From positions 13,900,414 through 13,964,413 of the forward strand of contig OX419343.1 of the NCBI GenBank assembly GCA_948470475.1: a stretch of DNA of 64,000 nucleotides, written 5' to 3'. Numbering within the stretch: the stretch's first letter is position 1; every line of letters begins with the position of its first letter. Position numbers and translations under genes: made by a program. This document shows positions 21,501-33,500 of this stretch, piece after piece. This DNA is from Galaxea fascicularis (lineage: Eukaryota > Cnidaria > Anthozoa > Scleractinia > Euphylliidae). Under the pieces are notes generated by a model, which did no database searches, was not told the DNA's origin, and was given only the letters and a program-made list of their open reading frames with translations.

Positions 21501-24500
21501 TTGAAGGTATTGTACTGTGGTTTTCATTTTAAATGTGTATCAGCTCAAGAAGAAGAGATGGTGAACAGCTAGCCAGTATAATACAATGTGGAAATGAGGG
21601 AGACTTGCACTATCATCACAAAAGTGTGGCAGTCTTTGCAAAGTTACAAGTTGCTGCTGTCATGAATCCTTTACCCTTTACCCTAGGTGTTGCTGCCTTG
21701 TAACAGCATTTAGGCTACTTTAAGCCTTATTGTTTGACACAAAAATCTGGTTTGATCAACAGAGTTGATAACTGTAAATTGACCACCGTACAGGGATTCT
21801 AAAAGCTGATGTTTCGAGCATTAGCCCATTGTCAGAGTAAAGAAGCCCTTTGTCAGAAGCCCTTAGCTTTGACGAAGGGCTACGCTCGAAAAACCATCTT
21901 TTAGAATCCCTGTATGGTGGTCAATTTACACTTATCAAATCTGTTGATAAAACCAAATTTCTGTGTACAACTCCCCCACTGACACAGAACCACAGTTTCT
22001 TTAGAAACTACCCACTTAATTCATCTATTATTTAACAAGTTAGCATCCATCTCTTTAACCCTGGTTACGTTTTAAGTGTTTGACCTGATAAGTTTTTGCA
22101 GCCATTGCACATGGGTAGTGATATATTCTCCCACAGTCAGACACATCACATACAATGCTTGCGCCAAAACGTCCACAAAAATTGCACTTCTGAAAACAAG
22201 ATTAAACAATTCATTAGTGTGATGATCATGAGATACATAACAGCAACAGAAGTTGCCAACAGGAGTCAAGCCTGAAAACGGATGTGATTCTCCAACCAAT
22301 CAGAAACCTGTGAGACAAGTAATCAGTTACAGTTAACATCTTGGGCATCAGTTTAAGCTTTAGGAATTGTTTTGAATTCATTTTCATTCTAGCCTGTATT
22401 TTCCCCTCCTATCACTTCAAAGCTAGTGGTCCCCAATGGGCTTTGTAGCTTTGCCCATTATTGCATTGATGCATTTAAGTCATCTGGGTGTACAGCTTGT
22501 CCCGCATGCTGCTGTCAGTCATGCTGAGCCCTCAGGCAAGACTTAATAAGCACCTGTCACACAGAATTAACGGTGGAGAAAACAGGGAGAGGGCGGGGCT
22601 TGAGGGAGAGAGAAAGGTGTAATAACTAACACTGTCTCTGTCAATTGACCACTACTGGGCCTGGTTGTTCAAAAGCCGATTAACCTAATCCAGGATTAGC
22701 GTAAACTTTGGTTGCAGTTTTTCACTTTTGGACAAAAGTTGTATAACAACAACAACAATAACAACAACATCTTTATTTCTTTCATTAAATATACAAATAT
22801 CACACCACCTGCAAACCACAGTTTGCAGTTTCCACTGCTTTTTGTTTTCCAGGATTGACTTCCCCTAATCTAAAATCTTGCAGAATACCAGCATTGAATA
22901 ACGTTTAGGGATAGAGAAATAACCTCCTTGATTTATGATTAATCTTGGATTAGCATTAATCGGCTTTCGAACAACCAGGCCCTGGTTTGCTTTCAATGAC
23001 CTTTAAGATTGTGACTAGTTTTCCTCAGACCTCAGAGAGCAGTTATTCTTTCAACTAACCTTTGATAGAATCTCATTCGTTAAGTCAACGGTGAATTCAG
23101 CTGCTGACTTGGTAGCAATGGAAGCCAAGGTCCATGCAGCACACCTCTCGTGGACCCAAATATGACCAGACGGGTCACACAGATCAATCAGCTCTGGTTC
23201 CTCAGCAAAGCCAACACTGGAAAGATCTTCTTGAGGAGCTGGTGTGAGCTTGTTATTACTAGAACTGTTTAAGACACTAGATTTGCCATCAGGGCTTCTT
23301 GGTCTGAAGTTTTGAAAGACAGAGAAACCATAGTGGTTATTAAAAACTGTTAGTATTAACCCATAATGTCTGTTACATTTGATGAATAACCTTGATGGCA
23401 TCTTGCTGTTACAGGTAATCTTGATAGCTGTATTCATTTCACTCACAAAAGAACAAATGGTTTCAGGTGTGAAGTTTAATGTAACAGAAGGCTCAAAATG
23501 AGCCAGAAAGTGATATAGTTAAAGTATAATAATGAGCACCTTAGAAATGAGTATTTATACTGTGTTTAGATACACTGTCATCTGGACATTTTCATTTCAC
23601 TGCCCATTATCTGTGTATTTTCAGCAGCACTGAAAGTTCTTTTTCATCAATGCTTAACAGTAATAAAGTATCCTAAATAAAATAAACTACTGTCTTGAAA
23701 TGGAATGCATCATGTCTGTGATGTGGCTGTAAATAAACAACAGCCACTTAACTCTATGAATCATTAAAGAAGGATCATAATAGAGTTCTAAAGTGATGAT
23801 GTCACAAAAATAACATTTTTGAAATTATGGGATATGATGCCATATTCTTATAGAGCATTCTGAAAGACGTCCTCATCCCAAAAATTAGCTGCGAATTGCA
23901 ATAAGGGATCAAAGTTTGATGGCATTCCACACAAACCCTTCAAAATTTGTTTCTGTTCCATCAGTTTAGAACAGACTCAAAATTAGAGAGATTTATATGG
24001 GGCAGTATCAAATTTCAATCCTTCATATTTCAGCTGGGAATTACAATTAAGAGCTAAGTTTTGGCAAGGAACCTTTTTTAAGGATACTCCATTCGAAAAT
24101 GGCGCCCAATCCCATAATTTCACAGATTTAATTTTTTGTGACATCACACTGTAGTACTCCATATCACTGCTTTTCAAAACAGAGTTCAGAGGTCATGAGA
24201 ATTAAGGACAAGATCACTTTGCTTGATATTTTAACAATTTCTCCTGACTACTTCTATAGGAAATGTGTAGGGTAACAAATGAGAATCTTAATTTTGATAT
24301 TGGGGTTTAAAAGGTTAAAGTAAATCACACCTATCGGAGGAAAATAGTGAATCACATGTTCATTACACCTGACATCTGGTTTTGTTGTAAGTGTGAGACT
24401 GTGGCATGCTGGGGGCCACATGCTTTATGTTATCCATCATTTTGAATTGTAAGCATCTTGTAAACCAATGAAATCCTGCTCAGAAAGTCAGACATTACAG

Positions 24501-27500
24501 AAAACAGTGAAAAAGTTGTAATTCATGCATACCTGGAGGGAACCTCTCCACGACTAGCCCTGTACTTCCAAGAATATCCACGGTCATGTTGGTATTTGTC
24601 TTCCTGGGGACTTCCCTTTCCATAGGAAGGAATTGTACCACTAACAGTAGGGTAGTGTGGATTGAGGTAAGTTGATGCAAACTGGTGATGCTGCTGTGGA
24701 CTGGTTGAGTGTTTTGGAAAGCCAGATAACCTTCCAAAACATATCAGATCTCCCTGTCCTAACAAACTGTTATTGACACAGTTGCACAAGGCGCAATGTA
24801 CTCTGAAATAACATTTAAGAATTGACAGGGAGCTCAGAAATGTGTTTTTAATGGCAATTTACACTGTAAATATCTTCCTACGCATGACAAAATAATCTTT
24901 GTAATTTTTTTTCTGTTCTTAGTAATCTTCCTTTAATGTCCATAGAGGTGTAACAATATAATTTATTGCTAAAGGGCAAAATTACTGAACATTGATTGGC
25001 TGAGACAGAGGGCAGTTTTTCATAATCAAGGGCATTTTCACTAATCAAGAGGGCCAATTACTATGTTTTTTGTAAATCAGTTCAAACAAACTTTACAATG
25101 GCCAATGTGATTCATTTGAAATGAATTTTGTTTGGCCAGGACTATGGTTAAATCTCACTGATTCAATTGGTTGGTTAGATTTGATTGAAAGTTGCATTTG
25201 TGTTTGCATTAAGCAGGCTTCCAATGAGAAATGAATAAATTGCATACACTATTCCCTACTTGATTTTGCCCTTTTAGCAATAAACAAGTAATCGCATGTT
25301 CCCTCGTGAAATTAAGGATTAAACATCGCTTGTGTTTTCAGAAGTTGCTAAAATTCTTGTCAACTTATGAAAACGTGCATAACGATTACTCCTTAATTCT
25401 ACTTGGACCCATGCGATTACCTATACTAACTAGAATTTCCTAAGAAAATGATCTTACACCCATCCCGATTCACAGTTGAACATCCTTAAAGTTCAGCCAG
25501 GTAACATTGTTCATGAATTAACATGTGCTGTAGATTACATGTTGCTGTTATTTTGAAACTTTTGGTCAGCCACAAGTAAACTGATTCTTTCTTTTGTCTC
25601 AGATTAGTTGGAACACAAATGAAAATAAAAATCAAACAGAAGTGCAACAATAATGCAGTCAAAATTTAACAAAAAACTACAGATTTAAAGGACTCACCTT
25701 CCTAATTTGCTGTGAGAATTGTTCAACCTCTCATCTGTTTTTGAAGGGTTTTTCTCTGTCAAAGTTTCATTTGGAGATAACTGAAACCACAATTAAAATA
25801 ATCACATTGCATCACATGAACATATACTGAATAAGTAACCAAGAGTGTAAATGGGCTTAAATGGGCTAGGGAGGCAGGGTTGGCACAATGGTGAGAGTGC
25901 TTGCCTTCCACCAATGTGTCTAAGGTTCGATTCCCGCACTCGGCATCATAAGTGGGCTGAGTTTGTTGGTTCTCTACTCTGCTCAGAGAGGTTTTTCTCC
26001 GGGTATCCCAGGCAGGCAGGCAGTCAGTCAGTCAATGTGTCACCGAGTCACGTGTGATTCTCCAACCGGGATACTAATCATGCCGTCCCAAGGTAAATAT
26101 CTAGTGTGGTACCAAACTCAACAATAATTATTTGCACCCTAAGAGAGATAACCTCATTCACTTAATTTGCACCTAATTAACCATGTCTAACTAGTGCTGA
26201 GCTTACCTTAACTCTCTTTGGAGATTCTGTTTCAATATCAATGTCTTCATCACTGTCACTGGAATAACTCACTGATGGGGTGGTGGACATGTTCCTGTCA
26301 CAACAAAATTACGTTTTTTCACATTCATAATCTTAACATACTATAATTTCGTGCAATGCTGGTTATTGTCTTATGAATGAGTCCATATTCTATGTAAAGC
26401 AAACACAGGATCATATATGTCACATTCTGCTGTTGTTTCACTGTCCTAGCATCTTCTTACATGTTGGGCACATGGTTGTAACGTTGAGCCTTGAACAAGT
26501 TCACTTTTGTTTCTGTTACTGGCTGTTAGAACAGCAATGAAAACATCTGTTTTAATATTATTACATTACCTTACATTACTAGTAAATAAGGTTTTTGCAA
26601 GATCAATGAAATGACAAAATGGTGAAATAAAAGAACACATGTGCCCTCCCATTTTTTGCAAAATTAAGCATGTAAAAATTTGTAAGAATAAGGTACTTTT
26701 ACTGAACAATACCTGTCTCCATTAAAATCAGGCCTCCGTTTTAGCGCAGAGTTAAAATAATTTGCATCTTGAGTTCCTTGTCTTTTCCTTTCATGAGTGG
26801 AATTGTTGTGTTTACAGTAGCAACTATTTTTCTCAGCAACATCACTTTCACTTAACAATGAGCTGTCATTTGTGTCCTGAAAGAAGAACAAAATTGCATG
26901 TAGCTTCAAAGCAAGGACTAACAGACACTGTATTTTCTTTTACACTTAAAAACGAGGAACTGACCAGAGTACTCTAATTTTGTGCTTTTGTAACACCTTC
27001 TGTGCCAATAACATGTCCCTTAACTAGCACAAGGCCAACCCATCAAAATAATAAACCAGTCAGACTCTGCACCCTTAGCTTGGAATGTAAAAAGATTAGA
27101 AAATTTATTGTCATTCCAGAATTATTTGTGCACTATGTTCTTCTCTAATGACACCTGTGAACTTAAACTAAGTACAGTAGGTTGTAAACCCTACACCAAA
27201 AGGGTGTCTGATGCATAAAACAGAGACACAATTTGTTTGTGCCCCCAGTTCTGTGCCTGCTGCAAATTAAGCTCATTTTCCACTTAACTTACCTCATCAC
27301 TTTTCTGGCTGCTTTCAGCTTCTGCTTGATCACAAGTTTTAATGCAATATGTAAATAATACAGAGTTAGTAGAAATCAATACACAGTTATGCACCAGTCA
27401 GTAGCAGGGCATTTGCTCACATTTAAATCTGGGGGGAGAGGGGTAGGGACACTTGACATTTTACTGCTGCCCACAGGCCAGGTATTTGTCTACTCCCAGA

Positions 27501-30500
27501 ACCCAGCCCTGGGGCATTGACACCCTCACTGTTTAGGCCTTGTAAGTGACAGAAAACACAAACATGGCCTGCATAATTGAAGATTTGCTTCCAAAGATGA
27601 CAATTTTGTAGTAACATGGAAAATGCTGGAATTGACTGGTACATTAGTGAACACTTATAAATCTGCTTCAAAGATAAGGATATCAGATTTTTAATTAGCA
27701 TAATGTCACATATCTAACAGTTTCACAGTTCTAAATGTCTCATTCTGGAAGCAGTGTAGCACAAAGTTGGTGCATTTGATGTCAGATTCACATAGTTTTG
27801 CTTCAAAATCATAAATGGTTTCTCTTCACTCTGGTACATAATATAACAAGCATCTGGAAACATACTTTCTTCAAGGGAAAACCCTCACTGGGTCACCATT
27901 TACATAGTTTTAATTGCTCAAGCACCCTCTCAGACCCTGCTTAACGATGGACAAACAAAATGCTTAATGTGTTTTAGTACATAATTATACACTGTATTAT
28001 TTATAGACATTTTTCTCTGTTTCTTAATTGTTTTGACCCAGTTTTCAACACCGGCATCACCTCATTAGAGAACCAAAATTAAAGCATAATTATATACGTC
28101 TGACATTCACATACACAAAGTCAAAAGGGCTTCATCAGTTTCAGTGTTTTTAACCTTTTCACTCCCATGATCTCAATATTAATTCTCCTTGCTGTCTGTT
28201 GTACATTGCTTATGTTAGTTCTGAGAATTTGGTGTTAAATCAAACAATGTCCCCTAGTTGATTTTTTCTTTATTCTCTTTACCTGTCTGAGCTGCTCAGC
28301 AATGTATGGATTTTGCAAGGATAAATTACTTATTGGTCGCTCCTGGGAGTGAAAGAGTTATTGATTGTACTGTGGAGTACAAACCTGAAAGGACATGTGA
28401 CTTGGAATTCCCATACAAGGAAGCTCTAAACCAGTCTGGCAATCATGAAAAATCACACAAAATCAACAATACAATTCAAACCCAAAATCTCTTGGTTTAA
28501 AAGAAATAACAATTAGGTGCTGCAGACAAACTTCCTACAGATGAACATTATTAGCTGATCAATACCACTCTAAGGGGTTGAATAGGTGACATGTGAAAGA
28601 GAGATAATTAAACATTTTTGCCACAGTTGAAAGAGAAGGGGTTAAAAGTTCAAAAAATAGAAATATTAAAAACTTCTTTTAAACTACTTTGTACTTTATG
28701 ACTCACCAGTGAAATTCTGGTAATTATAGACTCCAATTAATAATCTGTCTCTCTTTTAACACTTTTCTGACTAGAAAACCAAGTTAAGCAAATTTACAAG
28801 TTAAAGTTACCTGGTGGTTGAACTCTTTCATAATGGTACGGATTAACACAGACTTTTTCATGTTTTGTGTCATAACCATTCAGGCAAAACTCCTTATGGC
28901 GCATCTCCATCTTGTGTACATCAGGCCATCTCCAAAGCCGTGCATAAATAACATGAGGAAAGTCCTTCTTGTCACCAACCTGCAATCTTCCATCCATCGT
29001 CCTTTGAACAGTGACACATTTAGAAGGCTGCCGTCCCTTTGAAGTTATAGCTACAATTAACGAGTCCAGCTCGTAAAATTTTTTCTTGAGCTTCTTGACC
29101 AAGGATTCAATAGCCCTTCGACTAAAGCTCTCTGCATCAGCTCCTTGATGTCGGAGGACAGCATGCCAAAGTAAATTCCTAACTATGATTGGACAAGGAT
29201 CTGCTGAGCAAGGAATGCTGCTGGGTCCTGGCAAAGAATTGCTTGGACCAGCCTCCAGATATTTAGGTTGTTCATATGTTGTTGCTGGTTGAGGAGGACT
29301 CTCTTTCAACACAGTTAATGCACATTTGTCACAGTTTGGTGATGCTGCTTTGACTGAAAGAGTTGCAGCTGTTTAAGAATGAAAAATAACACATTCTTAG
29401 AGTCTTAAACTTGTTACTGTGCTTTCAGCACTTAGTTTCCTATCTTATGTGCACACATTTTTTTTTTCCAAAGCCACATTTAGGTTAATCACGTACAATG
29501 TAACATGGTCTTGTTGCATTATACATGTATTATTATCATTGTTCATGCATATTGTAAATTTCTAGATTTGATGCCAGCAACAATTTGTCAATATACTGCA
29601 GTGAAGTAACATTTAAATTAAAAATTCCTAAATCTTAGAAACTCAACACTGTGTCAGTCAATGTCATCACAAACAGTCCTTCTCAGGACTACACTCACCC
29701 GGACGATCGTACTTCACTTAATTATGACATGACTCCTGGGTTCAAACCATTTACGATTCAACACTGTGTATTCAGCGCTTAAAATTTATACATCACCTGC
29801 TCCCAAGTCATAGAACAGTCCTTTTCCGTAGGCTTCTATCATTAACTTTTAACATTTTTAATTACCGGTATTGTAACATGAGAAATGTACTTTTATCTAG
29901 TGATAAATAAAGATGTTTACTGACATTCACTTACCCAGGGCAGGGGTTTACTGGACTTAAAAAAAATTAACCATTTCTTTACTAAAAGCTCTTCTGTTAC
30001 CACTCAAATATACACTTTCCAAATTATTAAGATTTTAAGATAATCAAAGAAATCAAGAAACTAACCAGTATTTCAGTTTTCTACTTACATGCACATATTT
30101 TATCTTCGTTAATAAAACCACATTTAGGTTAACAGGGTATCATATCATTACCCTGTAAATTACCATCAGGTTTGATGCAACACTTAACCAATACGGTGCA
30201 TTTCAAGGAAGCTATCAGTGCTGAATTTCCATCATGTAGATGATGGAATAAGAAGAGATCATGACCTCGTTGTATGTTATCCCAAGATTTCTTATCACAC
30301 TTTCATAATTCGATCATTGCAATATTGAACTCTCTCATCCCACTGCATTTGCTACAAGGAAGTGAACTTTGTGCACTTATGAATTTCAAATAACATATCA
30401 AGAGAACAATCAAATGCAGACTTGCCTGATAAAGATCAAAATATCAAATGCTTTACTGTACAGTATATATATATATTTCCAAATGTATTAAGCAATAATA

Positions 30501-33500
30501 TTTCAAGTACTGAAACAAACCTGTTGTAACATATACATCGTGATCAGGCACCAAAAGAAGATAAAGAGTCTTAAACAAATCCAAAACACAAGCTGTGCTT
30601 CCATCAACAAGAAAGTAAAGAAATGTGAACTGCATATATCATTACTTCCCTTCCTTCATTTAACATATAAAGCATTTTACTGTCTTAAACAGGCAATTAA
30701 TTTGAAATGTAAAGACTGAAAGATGTTAGTTGTTCCAAGTAGAAAACGACATACAAACTTAATGACATTTAGTACAGTGTAACTTAGCATCATGTTGGCA
30801 CTTAAGTCAACAGACAGTACAACATAACATTAGTTGACTTTAATGCCCCAAAAATGTATAGGACAAGCTTAAAGAAAACACCAGTTTCTGTAAGACAGTC
30901 ATAAATAAAGCAATGTACCTTTTCCTTCCATTGTTGATTTGGGGTCAGAATAGAGGATGTTTGATCCAGTATCTTGAGCTAAATTTGCAGCTATTTCTGG
31001 CTCAATTTGTTGCATATGTAATTTCCAAAATCACTTAATAACATAAACTTTGTTAAAATAATCAATTCCTTCTATTTTTCTGTAGTCTGATCTTGTGAGG
31101 AATAATGCTCCAAAATGATAATGTAGGGGTTGTAAAAGGCAGTGTAATAGTATTAGTTTGAACAGTCCATGTAATTATTAACCTTAAAAACCAAATCAGG
31201 TAAACAACCTGCACTGGTTAACAAGTTTGGGTCATGTTTGATCAAAAAAGCAAAAAAAAATTTCAATTTAAAGCCAAGTGTCTTCTCAGACGTGTTTCTG
31301 GTGTTTTTGCCATCATTTATCTGCAGAAATTGCGAACCACAAAACAGAAATTAAAATAATATGACCCATCACAATGTGGGGTTATCAGGGCAATGCAAGA
31401 GTATAGATCAATTATTTCTACTGATTAACAAGTTGGCTGAGAGTTCAAAAAGTAGAAAATAACTTTATAACAAAGTTTTTGTTATTAACATTTCTTGTGA
31501 AATCAGGAATTGCAAACCAAAATAAATAATTATTTGAACAGGACATGTCAGAGTCAAATTAGAATATCCAATTCACAGGTCAATTATATATCATCTTTCC
31601 CGCAAGATTTCCCAAGGTCAATTTTCAGAAATTCATGACTCACATGAAGCTTTCCATCCCTCAATTAATGTTTCTGTGATATCAATTTAAGCAAAGGGGT
31701 ATTTTAAACCTACGAGGGATGCGATACAGAAACAAAACATCACAGAAATATTTGTCAAAAATACTATATTGCATACTAAAGATTTTAGTGTACATCTCAA
31801 GTGTTTTGAACTCAGGAAAAATGGTAAATATTTGTATTAACTATGCTTTTAGTATCCTTTAAAATGCTGCACATCAGCAAAAAGATGTTGGCATTTAAAA
31901 CAAACTTCTCAAAACATAAATTGAGGCTTTCCGTGAGGTAGAAGCAACAAGCGACATGGTGACACCGACAACCGACAGAAATTGGCACAAAAAGCACCAC
32001 CAGTTGCGACAGGGACAATTCACGTTCAATTCCTCTTTGTTTTCTTTGCAACAGTAACATTTGTCCCTCACCAAACAGGGGAAAGACCGATTGAGTCGTA
32101 AACAAGCAAGATGGCGACACCATTGTACATAGGAAAAGCAAGAAAGGTTTAATTATTAACCGCAAGATAATTTGCATACCCTCGAAGCAATTAGGATGTC
32201 ATTACAGGTCACTTGTCTGTATTGATGCCGTGTCTGTAACGCACTGTCGGAAAAGCAGTGGGTACCAAGATCAGAGGTCAGACCATGAGAAACAATTACT
32301 TAAAGAATCAAATCAATTTACGTACAGAGTACAACTGCATGATCTCTGTTGGAAGCCTCGTTAATGACAAAGCTGGACTGCTAAAAACAAACATAACAGT
32401 TACTACATCCCTGCCTGGACAATGTTGAAAAGCACACATTTTAAAGTTGTCAGATAATACATACTTAAGAAGTAAAACCTAGTAAGGCCTTTTCCCTGCT
32501 CTCTTTTGTTCTCATTTGTTCCTGAAAAGTGAGCCAAACATCACAGTCCTGACAACACTATTCACCACAAACTGTGAAGGAACAAACTAAAAGTAATATT
32601 ATGAACTTACTTCCAAACATTTTTTTTTTGCTTTGGTAAATATTTTTCTACCACAAACAATATCAGGAATGTATTTCTTTACTATGAAAGTTATGCTACA
32701 CTTAAGCTTCCAGCCGACAAAAAAGATCTGACATACCCATTGTAAAAATCAAAAGCCCGAATATTAAACAAATATTTGTAACTTGTACTTCTGGTGCGTC
32801 TTGTTTTGTGGCTACAGCCCCCTGGGGTTTAAAATCCACGGGGTCTGAACAAAAGAAGCTACCGGATCGTTTTTAGCGATTTAGAAATTGCCACCCACAA
32901 AACGTCCACCTTGAAAACCTCAGAAAATAAAGTGCGCCACCAAAACCTATAAGCAACGTTTTTAATCGCACGGCTAAACACGAAATTTTAATTACGTGAC
33001 ACTCAAGAGCAGGCAAATTTTGTATGCACCTACGTGGCTTTTGTGGTTTTGTTTGTCAAGAGATAAGAAATATCAATGACGTAAGGTTATGAAAAATTGT
33101 ACAGGTAACATTCTTGGTCTCTTGCCTCCCGCAACACAATCTTTAAACCAAAGTTCGGGTGGTTACTGAAACGATTCAAACAACAGAATTCGTGATTGAA
33201 TGCACAACTCCCACATTGACCTGCAGCTAAAGACAATGAGCGTTGTCAGAAATGGCATTCAAAATTTCAAAGACATTCCACGCATCCAAAAGTGCTTCGC
33301 GAAAAACAACGATAGCGTGTGTTTGGCTCGGAAAAATTGCGTGAATGTAATCTGTGACTGAACTGATCATATAGTGGCGGTAAGATTCACGCTATCGTCT
33401 AGACAGTGAAGCAGACTGAAATAAAAATATATTCAAATGAGGAATTTTTGAATACTAATTAGGTATTGTGTTTACTTTCTGCCTAATCCACATTCACTGT

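Noticed and set aside
31812..32177. 121-codon minus-strand frame
   Set aside because: Composition and hydrophobic, cysteine-rich content look random, there is no splice or domain support, and it overlaps no conserved motif.
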